16,021 nucleotides of DNA, taken from contig DATCYZ010000162.1 in NCBI GenBank assembly GCA_036526195.1, positions 1 to 16,021 of the forward strand, written 5' to 3'. Below are positions 6,367 to 13,222 of the stretch, in pieces. Source of the DNA: DATCYZ01 sp036526195. Lineage in GTDB: Bacteria; Pseudomonadota; Gammaproteobacteria; Burkholderiales; SG8-39. A program made the position numbers and the translations under genes. The first letter of the stretch is position 1. Every line of letters begins with the position of its first letter. The notes below the pieces were generated by a model, which was given only the letters and a program-made list of their open reading frames with translations, made no database searches and was not told the DNA's origin.

Positions 6367-6459
6367 ATCGAAGCCATTGCCACCGCCATGGAGATCACGG
6401 CGCCGGCGGGGGCGCGGTTGGCCTTGAAACATCGTGCAGGAATCCCCAGACTGTCGCGC

Positions 6460-7827
6460 ATGAAATCCCCGGACACCCTGCGCGGCGCGCTGATCGGCGC
6501 GCTTTTCTTCCTCGGCATTACGGGCGCCGCGCACGCGGCCCTTCCCGCGCTGGCCCAGCGCGACGGCTTTCCCACCCTCGCGCCGATGCTCGCGCAGGTC
6601 ACGCCCGCGGTGGTCAACATCGCGGTCGAGCAACGCAGTCCAGAGGCGCAGAACCCGCTGCTGCGCGACCCGTTCTTCCGGCGCTTTTTCGGCCTGCCCG
6701 ATCGCCCGCAGCGGCAGATGTCGGCCGGCTCGGGGGTGATCGTCGACGCCGCGAGGGGCTACGTGATCACCAACCATCACGTGATCAAGGGCGCGAGCGC
6801 GGTGATGGTGACGCTGAAGGACAACCGCACGCTGCCGGCGAAGCTGGTGGGATCGGATGCCGGCACCGACATCGCGGTGCTGCAGGTGCAACCGGGCAAC
6901 CTGACCGAAGCGCGCTTCGGCGATTCCGATGCGCTGGAAGTGGGCGATTTCGTGGTGGCGATCGGCAACCCCTTCGGCATCGGCCAGACGGTCACCTCCG
7001 GCATCGTCTCGGCGCTCGGGCGCTCCGGGCTGTCGCAGGAAGCCTTCGAGGACTTCATCCAGACCGACGCCTCGATCAACCCGGGCAACTCCGGCGGCGC
7101 GCTGGTCAACCTGAGGGGCGAACTGATCGGCGTCAACACCGCGATCATCGGGCCTTCCGGCGGCAACGTCGGCATCGGCTTCGCGGTGCCGGCGAACATG
7201 GTGCGGGCGGTGATGCGGCAGATCGCGCAGTTCGGCGAGGTGCGGCGCGGACGGCTCGGCATCGTCATGCAGGACCTGACGCCGGATCTTGCGCGCTCGC
7301 TGGGAAGCTCGATCAACGCGGGCGCGGTGCTCTCGGAAGTGCAGCCCGACTCGCCGGCCGCGCAGGCGGGCTTGCGCGTGGGCGACGTGGTCTCGGCGCT
7401 GAACGGCCGGCCGGTGCACGCGGCGGCCGAGCTGCGCGCGCGCCTCGGGGTGATCCCTGCGGGGGAAACCGTGGAGATGCGCATCCAGCGCAACGGCGAG
7501 ACGCGCACCGTGCGCGCGCGCATCGCCGAGATCGAGTCGCGCGAGGCGGGCGCCGCGCAGAGCGTGCCGGAACTCGCCGGCGCGGCACTGGCCGACGGCG
7601 AGCGGCGCACGCGCACCGGACGCGGGCGGGTGATCGTGGTGACCGCGGTGGAGGCCGGCTCGCCGGCCTTCGCCCACGGCCTGCGCGCCGGCGACCTGCT
7701 GATCGGCGTAAACAGCCGTCGCATCGGCACGGTGGCGGAACTTGCGAAGCTGGTGCGCGGCAGCGAGCGCGTGGCGCTCAACATCCTGCGCGGGGACTTC
7801 CTGCTGACGATCGTGATCCGCGCCTGA
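6460..7827 (+). CDS. degQ: DegQ/HtrA-type periplasmic serine endoprotease
   Basis: This 455-residue Do-family protease begins with a signal peptide (residues 1-26, hydrophobic 9-24, likely cut after AHA). The trypsin-like domain has its full catalytic triad: H107 in TNHHV, D137 in GTDIAVL and S211 in GNSGGAL. Two PDZ domains follow, about 265-355 (RGRLGIVMQDLTPDLA) and 385-455 (AGSPAFAHGLRAGDLL). The product degrades or refolds misfolded envelope proteins, usually as an oligomer. The start at 6460 is chosen because it begins the signal peptide directly; the Shine-Dalgarno is weak. The gene is divergent from yggX. DegP and MucD are alternative names; the short loop between H and D regions and overall size fit DegQ/MucD better than long-loop DegP. 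Confidence 0.93.
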   Translation: MKSPDTLRGALIGALFFLGITGAAHAALPALAQRDGFPTLAPMLAQVTPAVVNIAVEQRSPEAQNPLLRDPFFRRFFGLPDRPQRQMSAGSGVIVDAARGYVITNHHVIKGASAVMVTLKDNRTLPAKLVGSDAGTDIAVLQVQPGNLTEARFGDSDALEVGDFVVAIGNPFGIGQTVTSGIVSALGRSGLSQEAFEDFIQTDASINPGNSGGALVNLRGELIGVNTAIIGPSGGNVGIGFAVPANMVRAVMRQIAQFGEVRRGRLGIVMQDLTPDLARSLGSSINAGAVLSEVQPDSPAAQAGLRVGDVVSALNGRPVHAAAELRARLGVIPAGETVEMRIQRNGETRTVRARIAEIESREAGAAQSVPELAGAALADGERRTRTGRGRVIVVTAVEAGSPAFAHGLRAGDLLIGVNSRRIGTVAELAKLVRGSERVALNILRGDFLLTIVIRA

Positions 7828-8010
7828 ACGACGTGGTCCGGCTCAGGCGGCCCGCGCCACCGCCTGCTTCGTCATTGCGTCCGGCACGTCGTCGGGGAAT
7901 TCCGGCTCGATGTGCTTGAGAACGTCGATGCAGCACACCGGTTCTGCGGGTTCGGGCGTCGCCGCCCGCGCCGGGATCGCCGCAGTCCGGCCGACGCAAT
8001 GCCGGGAACA

Positions 8011-8020
8011 GGGGGGGGGG
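8011..8020 (+). repeat. Homopolymer run of ten G
   Basis: A G10 run is the longest homopolymer noticed in the window. It falls inside the methyltransferase-like remnant. Such runs can change length by slippage and also cause sequencing errors. Confidence 0.9.
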
Positions 8021-8066
8021 CGAAAGCGCGCCAGTTCGCGGCCCGGACGCTGGCCCGGGCCATATA

Positions 8067-8082
8067 GTAACATGTATGTTAC
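8067..8082. promoter_or_regulatory. Operator-like 16-bp inverted repeat
   Basis: GTAACAT-GT-ATGTTAC has perfect 7-bp arms around a two-base spacer. It lies in a short AT-rich island (about 8061-8092) that stands out in this GC-rich window. The shape is like sites for dimeric TetR- or MarR-type repressors. The ATG of the methyltransferase-like remnant is inside it, and TATAGT at 8063-8068 overlaps its left edge. Confidence 0.4.
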
Positions 8083-8114
8083 CACAAAGCCGAGAGCGGC
8101 GCCTCCTCCTTCTA

Positions 8115-10268
8115 CTACCCGGTTCCGGCGTCCGCGCGCGCGGCCTGGCTGCCGACGCGGCTCAGTTTCTGCACTTCCGGCAGGCGGCGCAGGCCGCGCA
8201 TCACGCGCGCGAGGTGGTCGCGATTCTGCACCTCGACGACGAAGTCCATGGCGGTGTACAGGGCGCGGTCCTCGTCCATGGCGATGTCGTCGATGTTGGC
8301 GGCGGCATCGGCGATCGCCGAGGCGACGCGCGCGAGCACGCCGCGCTTGTTGGCGGTGATGACGCGGATCGCGGCCTGGAACAGCCGCGAGGTGCGCGGA
8401 TCCCATTCCACGTCGATCCACTGCTCGGGCTCGACGCGCCGCGAGCGCTCGATCAGCGCGCAGTCGGCGGCGTGCACGATCAGGCCCTGTCCCTTCTTGA
8501 TCGAGCCGACGATGGCATCGCCCGGAATCGCCCGGCAGCAAGGGGCGATCTGCACCGCCACGCCCTCGGTGCCGCGGATCATCACGCTGGCGGCGCTGCG
8601 CGCGGGCCGGTCGTCCTCGCGCGCGGGCTCGGCGCGGCGCAGCAGGCGCCGCGCGATCACCGCCGGGAGCTGCTTGCCCATGCCGATGTCGGCGAACAGT
8701 TCCTGCCGGGTCAGGCCGACGGTCTCGCGCACCACGCGTTCCCAGCTGGCCTCGTCGATCGCCGCGACCGCGGTGCCGAGCGCCTTCAGCGCCTGGTCGA
8801 GCAGCCGCTCGCCAAGCATGGTGGACTCCTCGTACTGCATGGTCTTCAGGAAGTGCCGGATGTTCGAGCGCGCCTTGCCGGTGCGCACGTACTGCAGCCA
8901 GGCCGGGTTCGGCTTGGCATGGCCGGCGGTGACGATCTCGACGCGGTCGCCGTTGCGGATCTCGGTGCGCAGGGGTACCAGCTCGCCGTTCACCTTCGCC
9001 GCCACGCAGCGGTTGCCGATGTCGGTGTGCACCGCGTAGGCGAAGTCGACCGCGGTCGCGCCGCGCGGCAGCGACATGATGCGGCCCTTGGGCGTGAAGA
9101 CGTAGACCTCGTCGGGGAACAGGTCGACCTTCACGTGCTCGAGAAACTCCTGCGGGTCGCCCGACTGGCTCTGGATCTCCAGCAGCGATTGCAGCCACTG
9201 GTGGGTCTGGCGTTGCAGCGTCGAAAGCGACTCGGGGTCGTCCTTGTACATCCAGTGCGAGGCGACGCCGGACTCGGCAACGTGGTGCATGTGCGTGGTG
9301 CGGATCTGGACTTCCACCGGCACGCCGTGGGGGCCGATCAGGTCGGTGTGCAGCGACTGGTAGCCGTTCGCCTTCGGGATGGCGATGTAATCCTTGAACT
9401 TGCCCGGGATCGGCTTGAAAAGGGAATGCAGCAGGCCCATGACCACGTAGCAGGCGGGCGTGTCGGCCACCACCACGCGCAGGCCGAAGATGTCGTGCAC
9501 CTCGGAGAACGACAGGCGTTTCTCCACCATCTTGCGGTAGGTGGAGTAGACGTGCTTCTCGCGGCCCTGCACGGTCGCCTCGATCCGGGCCTCGGCAATG
9601 CGCTGCTGCACGAGTTCGAGCGTCTTGCCGATCATCTCGCGGCGGTTGCCGCGCGCCGCCTTGGTGGCCTTGGCAAGCACCCGGTAGCGCAGGGGGTACA
9701 TGTTGGCGAAGGCGAGTTCCTGCAGCTCGTGATAGAGCGCGTTCAGGCCGAGGCGATTGGCGATCGGCGCGTAGATCTCCATCGTCTCGCGGGCGACGCG
9801 ACGACGCTTGGCCGGCGGCACCGCGCCCAGCGTGCGCATGTTGTGCAGGCGGTCGGCGAGCTTGATCAGGATGACGCGCACGTCGCGCGCCATGGCCAGC
9901 AGCATCTTGCGGAAGTTCTCGGCCTGGGCGTCCGCCGCGCTCTGGAACTCGATGCGATCGAGTTTCGACACGCCGTCGACCAGCTCTGCCACCGGCTTGC
10001 CGAAGGCGTCCGAGATCTCGTCCTTGGTGATCGAGGTGTCCTCGGTGACGTCGTGCAGCAGCGCCGCGCACAGGGTCTGGCTGTCGAGGTGCCAGTCGGC
10101 GAGGATCTCGGCCACCGCCATCGGGTGCGAGATATAGGGGTCGCCCGACTGCCGGGTCTGCCCGGCGTGGGCGGCGTCTGAGTAGCGGTAGGCCTCCGCC
10201 ACGCGCGCAGCCTCGCCGGGCTTCAGGTAGCCAAAGCGTGTCTCGTCAAGAAGCGGAACCGCAGCCAT
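8115..10268 (-). CDS. spoT: Bifunctional (p)ppGpp synthetase/hydrolase
   Basis: The protein has 717 residues, a full-length RelA/SpoT homologue. The HD hydrolase domain has H48, the HD pair at 72-73 (ALLHDVTEDT) and LADRLHNMRTL (137-147). The synthetase domain has GREKHVYSTYRKM (235-247), DIFGLRV and DYIAIPKANGYQSLHT (293-308), preceded by the basic KFKD form typical of bifunctional enzymes instead of RelA's acidic EFDD. A TGS domain (about 386-447, VYVFTPKGRIMSLPRGATAVDFAYAVH), a CC/helical region (ICCRAIPGD-like, 575-584) and a C-terminal ACT domain (about 632-700) follow. It makes and degrades the stringent-response alarmone. The catalytic residues for both activities look intact. It is downstream of rpoZ, but a 147-bp gap filled with palindromes separates them. 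The ribosome site is weak. Confidence 0.97.
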   Translation of the reverse strand: MAAVPLLDETRFGYLKPGEAARVAEAYRYSDAAHAGQTRQSGDPYISHPMAVAEILADWHLDSQTLCAALLHDVTEDTSITKDEISDAFGKPVAELVDGVSKLDRIEFQSAADAQAENFRKMLLAMARDVRVILIKLADRLHNMRTLGAVPPAKRRRVARETMEIYAPIANRLGLNALYHELQELAFANMYPLRYRVLAKATKAARGNRREMIGKTLELVQQRIAEARIEATVQGREKHVYSTYRKMVEKRLSFSEVHDIFGLRVVVADTPACYVVMGLLHSLFKPIPGKFKDYIAIPKANGYQSLHTDLIGPHGVPVEVQIRTTHMHHVAESGVASHWMYKDDPESLSTLQRQTHQWLQSLLEIQSQSGDPQEFLEHVKVDLFPDEVYVFTPKGRIMSLPRGATAVDFAYAVHTDIGNRCVAAKVNGELVPLRTEIRNGDRVEIVTAGHAKPNPAWLQYVRTGKARSNIRHFLKTMQYEESTMLGERLLDQALKALGTAVAAIDEASWERVVRETVGLTRQELFADIGMGKQLPAVIARRLLRRAEPAREDDRPARSAASVMIRGTEGVAVQIAPCCRAIPGDAIVGSIKKGQGLIVHAADCALIERSRRVEPEQWIDVEWDPRTSRLFQAAIRVITANKRGVLARVASAIADAAANIDDIAMDEDRALYTAMDFVVEVQNRDHLARVMRGLRRLPEVQKLSRVGSQAARADAGTG

Positions 10269-10294
10269 CGGAAAAGACTAACCCAAACAGGACG

Positions 10295-10318
10295 AAAAAA
10301 GGGGTCAGACCCCATTTC
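10295..10318. repeat. GGGGTC-A-GACCCC palindromic repeat, copy 1
   Basis: The core GGGGTCAGACCCC at 10301-10313 has 6-bp arms around one base. It is preceded by A6 and followed by ATTTCC. The same core recurs twice in the next 100 bases. Confidence 0.85.
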
Positions 10319-10331
10319 CGGCGTGCTGCCG

Positions 10332-10352
10332 AAAAAGGGGTCTGACCCCTTT
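10332..10352. repeat. GGGGTC-T-GACCCC palindromic repeat, copy 2
   Basis: The core GGGGTCTGACCCC at 10337-10349, with A and T flanks, gives AAAGGGGTC/GACCCCTTT arms of nine bases around a single T. An A-run, GC stem and T-run make it terminator-like on both strands. Confidence 0.85.
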
Positions 10353-10384
10353 ATCAGGGTCAGCACAGGCGCTGGACACTTCAG

Positions 10385-10410
10385 GGAAAAGGGGGCTGAC
10401 CCCCTTTTCC
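10385..10410. terminator. Palindromic repeat copy 3, likely bidirectional terminator after rpoZ
   Basis: Two perfect 11-bp arms (GGAAAAGGGGG at 10385-10395 and its complement at 10400-10410) flank a CTGA loop. It begins five bases past the rpoZ stop on the minus strand. A4 and T4 runs form the outer stem, so the hairpin resembles a bidirectional intrinsic terminator, though no long T-run follows it. It is a variant of the two GGGGTC-N-GACCCC repeats beside it and could reduce read-through from rpoZ into spoT. Confidence 0.6.
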
Positions 10411-10415
10411 GGGGA

Positions 10416-10643
10416 TTACATCGGGGCGGGGATCGGCGCCGTGTTGCTGCGTCGCAGGACTTCGGTGCCCACCTTGCCGTGCGCGATCTCGCGCAGCGCG
10501 ATGACGGTGGACTTGTCCTTGTCGGTCTCGACCAGCGGGGTGGCGCCGTTGCCGAGCTGGCGCGCGCGGTAGGTCGCGGCGAGCGTCAGCTGGAAGCGGT
10601 TCGGGATGTAGTGCAGGCAGTCGTCAACGGTGATGCGGGCCAT
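10416..10643 (-). CDS. rpoZ: RNA polymerase omega subunit
   Basis: The product has 75 residues and starts MARITVDDCLHYIPNRFQLTLAATYRAR, the recognisable omega N-terminus. It continues with KSTVIALREIAHGKVG, the conserved helix that contacts the beta-prime subunit. It is shorter than Escherichia coli omega (91 residues), as is common in betaproteobacteria. Omega helps fold beta-prime and forms part of a ppGpp-binding site on the enzyme, which fits its place beside spoT. It starts two bases after the gmk stop, so the two genes are co-translated; an AGGA lies near the end of gmk. Confidence 0.96.
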   Translation of the reverse strand: MARITVDDCLHYIPNRFQLTLAATYRARQLGNGATPLVETDKDKSTVIALREIAHGKVGTEVLRRSNTAPIPAPM

Positions 10644-10645
10644 GT

Positions 10646-11254
10646 TCAGTAGTCCTGTCGGAAAACGTCGGGTTCGTTCGAGAGTTGCCGGGGCGTCCTG
10701 AGGCGCTCCGCGCGGATGACCGCGCGCAGGTCGCGCCGGGCATCGTCGAAATCACGGTTGATTATAACGTAGTCGAACTCGGGGGCATGCAGCATTTCTT
10801 CGCGGGCGTTGGCCAGCCGCCGCGCGATCACCGCCTCGCTGTCGAGCCCGCGGGTGCGCATGCGCCGCTCGAGTTCGGCCACCGAGGGCGGAAGAATGAA
10901 CACGCTGATGCACTCCGCATGCAGCCGCCTGACCTGCCGCGCGCCCTGCCAGTCGATTTCGAGCACCAGCTCGGTGCCGCGCGCGAGCGCTGCGCCCACC
11001 ACCTTGTGCGAAGTGCCGTAGCGGTTGCCGTGCACTTCGGCGCTTTCGAGGAACTCGCCGTGCTCGAGCATGGCGACGAAGGTCCGATCGTCGACGAAGT
11101 GGTATTCGCGCCCGTCGACCTCGCCCGCGCGCGGCGCGCGCGTGGTGTGCGAGACCGACAGCTGCAGCTGCGGCTCTTCCTGCATCACCGCCGCGATCAG
11201 CGAGCTCTTGCCGGCGCCCGAGGGCGCGGTGACGACGAAGAGAAGTCCGCTCAT
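10646..11254 (-). CDS. gmk: Guanylate kinase
   Basis: The protein has 202 residues, near the usual 205. The P-loop APSGAGKSS is at residues 10-18. SVSHTTRAPRAGEVDGREYHFV (33-54) is the GMP-binding segment, with Tyr and Arg residues that hold the base and phosphate. FLESAEVHGNRYGTS and LEIDWQGARQVR, the second nucleotide motif, follow. It converts GMP to GDP with ATP in the cytoplasm and feeds the GTP/ppGpp pool acted on by SpoT. It lies between yicC (18 bases upstream) and rpoZ (two bases downstream), the common order in beta- and gammaproteobacteria. Confidence 0.97.
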   Translation of the reverse strand: MSGLLFVVTAPSGAGKSSLIAAVMQEEPQLQLSVSHTTRAPRAGEVDGREYHFVDDRTFVAMLEHGEFLESAEVHGNRYGTSHKVVGAALARGTELVLEIDWQGARQVRRLHAECISVFILPPSVAELERRMRTRGLDSEAVIARRLANAREEMLHAPEFDYVIINRDFDDARRDLRAVIRAERLRTPRQLSNEPDVFRQDY

Positions 11255-11272
11255 GGGCGCTCCGCGCGTGGC

Positions 11273-12136
11273 CTATTCCACATTCTGCACCTGTTCGCGC
11301 ACCTGCTCAACGAGCAGCTTGAGCGCAAGCGCGCCGTCGGCCACCTTCTGCGAGACTGACTTCGAGGCGAGCGTGTTCGCCTCGCGGTTCAGTTCCTGCG
11401 CGAGGAAGTCCAGCTTCTTTCCGGCCGCGCCGCCCTGCGCGAGCACGCGCTCGACCTCGTCGACATGCGCGGCAAGCCGCGTCAGTTCCTCGTCGACGTC
11501 GACGCGGATGCCGATGACGGCGATCTCGGCGCGGATGCGGTCGTCGTCGGCCGAGCCGATGGCGTCGCGCAGGCGCTGCGCGAGCTTCTCCTGGTGGGCG
11601 GCGAGCGCCTGCGGCACCAGCGGCGTCACTTCGGCGACGCGCGCGCGCATCTCCGCGAGCCGCTCGCCGATGATGGCGGCGAGCCGCGCGCCTTCGCGCG
11701 CGCGCGCGGCGACGAGCTCGTCCAGCGCCGCCTTCGCCAGCTGCTCGAGCGTGGCGCGGGTGGCGTCCTCGTCCAGCGGCGGCTCGGCCAGCACGCCCGG
11801 CCAGCGCAGGATGTCGGCGACGCGCAGGGGCGCGGCCTCCGGGAACGCGCGCGCGGCCTCGGCCGAGAGGCGCGCCAGTTCTTCGAGCACCGCCAGGTTC
11901 AGCGTGCGCGCCGCGGCCGGTCCGCCGCCGCCGATCGACAGCCGGCACTCGATCTTGCCGCGCGAGACGCGCGCGCCGATCGCCTCGCGCAGCCAGGGTT
12001 CATGTGCGCGCAGTTCCTCCGACACGCGGAACTGCACGTCCAGGAAACGCGAGTTCACCGAACGCAGCTCGAGTGCGATCCTGCCCCGGGGCGAATCGGC
12101 CGCGACGGCGGCGTATCCGGTCATGCTGTGGATCAT
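11273..12136 (-). CDS. yicC: YicC-type endoribonuclease
   Basis: From ATG 12136 the product has 287 residues, the same length as Escherichia coli YicC. The N-terminus reads MIHSMTGYA, then ELRSVNSRFLDVQFRVSEEL and RGKIECRLS, all typical. The C-terminal DUF1732 part holds DEELTRLAAHVDEVE and GKKLDFLAQELNREANTLASKS. YicC/YloC proteins are endoribonucleases; in E. coli YicC has been tied to turnover of the small RNA RyhB. An in-frame ATG further upstream (12256) would extend the gene into the kinase gene on the other strand and is rejected. It heads the yicC-gmk-rpoZ group and is divergent from the protein kinase gene. Confidence 0.95.
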   Translation of the reverse strand: MIHSMTGYAAVAADSPRGRIALELRSVNSRFLDVQFRVSEELRAHEPWLREAIGARVSRGKIECRLSIGGGGPAAARTLNLAVLEELARLSAEAARAFPEAAPLRVADILRWPGVLAEPPLDEDATRATLEQLAKAALDELVAARAREGARLAAIIGERLAEMRARVAEVTPLVPQALAAHQEKLAQRLRDAIGSADDDRIRAEIAVIGIRVDVDEELTRLAAHVDEVERVLAQGGAAGKKLDFLAQELNREANTLASKSVSQKVADGALALKLLVEQVREQVQNVE

Positions 12137-12227
12137 TTTTCGCTCGGTGGTCCGGGGGGTCGGCGAGGTCGCGCTGTCGGGGTCTTGCGACGCGTTCCTT
12201 GCACATCTCGCCACTGGGGGAGCGCGT

Positions 12228-12256
12228 ATCATAGGGTAGATGCCAGCCCAAGCCAA
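12228..12256 (-). promoter_or_regulatory. Promoter candidate for yicC-gmk-rpoZ
   Basis: On the minus strand TTGGCT (12256-12251, four of six) is followed by a 17-base spacer and TATGAT (12233-12228, five of six). It would give a leader of about 85 bases before yicC. The -35 lies inside the first codons of the divergent kinase gene. Confidence 0.45.
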
Positions 12257-13208
12257 CCAGCCGCTGCGCGAGGGCCATGCGCTGGCCGAGTACCGGATCC
12301 TGCGCGTCCTCGCCTCCGGCGGGTTCTCGTTCGTCTACCTTGCGCACGACGAGAAAGAGACGCCGGTGGCGATCAAGGAGTACCTGCCCGCCGGGCTCGC
12401 GCTGCGCACCGGCGATGCCGAATCGCCGGTGGTGGCCGAGGAGGATCGCGGCATGTTCCGCTACGGCATGAAGTGCTTCTTCGAGGAGGGCCGCGCGCTT
12501 GCCGGCCTGCAGCACCCGAACGTGGTGCGGGTGTTGAATTTCTTTCGCGCGAACGACACGGTCTACATGGTGATGCGCTACGAGCGCGGCCGCACGCTGC
12601 ACGAGCACATCCAGGCGCGCTCCGGGGTGCTGCGCGAGGCCTGGCTGCGCGAGACCTTCGACGCGCTGATGAACGGCCTGCGCGAAGTGCACTCGAACAA
12701 GCTCTTGCACCTCGACATCAAGCCGGGCAACGTTTACGTGAGGAACGACGGCACGCCGCTGCTGATCGATTTCGGCGCCGCGCGCCAGATGCTCACCGAG
12801 GGCGGCACGCGGCTGCCGCCGATGTACACGCCGGGCTTCGCCTCGCCCGAGCATTACGCGAAGCGCGAGAACCTCGGGCCGTGGAGCGACATCTACTCGG
12901 TGGGCGCGACGCTGTACTCCTGCCTTGCAGGGCTTGCGCCGCAGCCGGCGGACGCGCGCGTCACGAAGGACAAGGTCGAACCGGCGAAGAAGCGCTGGGC
13001 GGGCAAGTTCTCGCCCATGTTGCTGGAACTTGTCGACGCCTGCCTCGAGCTCGACCCGAACGCCCGTCCGCAGAGCGTGTTCGCCCTGCAGAAAGTGCTG
13101 CGCACCGACCCGGGGCAGGCCGCCGGCGCCGGCGGCTCGGTGTTCGACCAGCTGAAGGGGGCGCTCTCGCGCCTCACCGGGCGCGGCGCCGAATCGACCG
13201 GCACATGA
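12240..13208 (+). CDS. Bacterial Ser/Thr protein kinase
   Basis: This 322-residue protein is essentially a single kinase domain, with no membrane segment or sensor domain. The glycine loop is LASGGFSFVYLA (24-35), the ATP-binding lysine is K46 in VAIKEYLP, and helix C carries FEEGRAL (81-87). The catalytic loop is HLDIKPGN (157-164), HLD in place of the usual HRD, with D159 intact. The Mg loop is DFGAA (177-181) and the APE-like motif is SPEHY (202-206). The C-terminal 30 residues are Gly/Ala-rich and probably flexible. It is followed ten bases later by a PP2C phosphatase, its likely partner. The ribosome site (AGGG, three bases before ATG) is poor. Targets are unknown. Confidence 0.93.
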   Translation: MPAQANQPLREGHALAEYRILRVLASGGFSFVYLAHDEKETPVAIKEYLPAGLALRTGDAESPVVAEEDRGMFRYGMKCFFEEGRALAGLQHPNVVRVLNFFRANDTVYMVMRYERGRTLHEHIQARSGVLREAWLRETFDALMNGLREVHSNKLLHLDIKPGNVYVRNDGTPLLIDFGAARQMLTEGGTRLPPMYTPGFASPEHYAKRENLGPWSDIYSVGATLYSCLAGLAPQPADARVTKDKVEPAKKRWAGKFSPMLLELVDACLELDPNARPQSVFALQKVLRTDPGQAAGAGGSVFDQLKGALSRLTGRGAESTGT

Positions 13209-13222
13209 AGCCCTTCCCATGA
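13205..13222 (+). other. Five-codon bridging ORF between kinase and phosphatase genes
   Basis: ATG 13205 overlaps the kinase stop as ATGA. The frame reads five codons (MKPFP) and stops at TGA 13220-13222, which itself overlaps the phosphatase ATG as ATGA. The phosphatase has no Shine-Dalgarno, so stepwise re-initiation through this mini-ORF is one way it could be translated. Confidence 0.3.

Larger units (their letters stand above)
7843..8085 (-). pseudogene. Probable remnant of a class I SAM methyltransferase
   Basis: Read on the minus strand from GTG 8085 or ATG 8073, the frame has a motif I-like LLYGPGQRPGRELARF. About 40 residues later comes VCCIDVLKHIEPEFPDD, very close to the strand-4 VCCDVLEHIEPE signature of several small methyltransferases. 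The frame then stops at TGA 7845-7843 after DAMTKQAVARAA, far short of a full methyltransferase. The sequence between the two motifs contains a C10 run (G10 on the plus strand, 8011-8020), where a length change would shift the frame. Motif I looks damaged (LLYGPG in place of a LLDYGxG-type core) and no N-terminal part is seen. I read it as a decayed gene rather than a working 76-80 residue protein. An unrelated chance frame remains possible. Confidence 0.45.

Noticed and set aside
8076..10181. A 701-codon plus-strand open frame opposite spoT
   Set aside because: It mirrors the spoT codon pattern and shows no domain; the minus strand encodes an intact SpoT.
10295..10410. CRISPR array
   Set aside because: Only three imperfect palindromes with unequal spacing (about 36 and 50 bases), no long direct repeats and no cas genes.
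11465..13222. A 585-codon plus-strand frame spanning yicC and the kinase gene
   Set aside because: It covers two well-supported genes in other frames, and its translation is basic low-complexity sequence.
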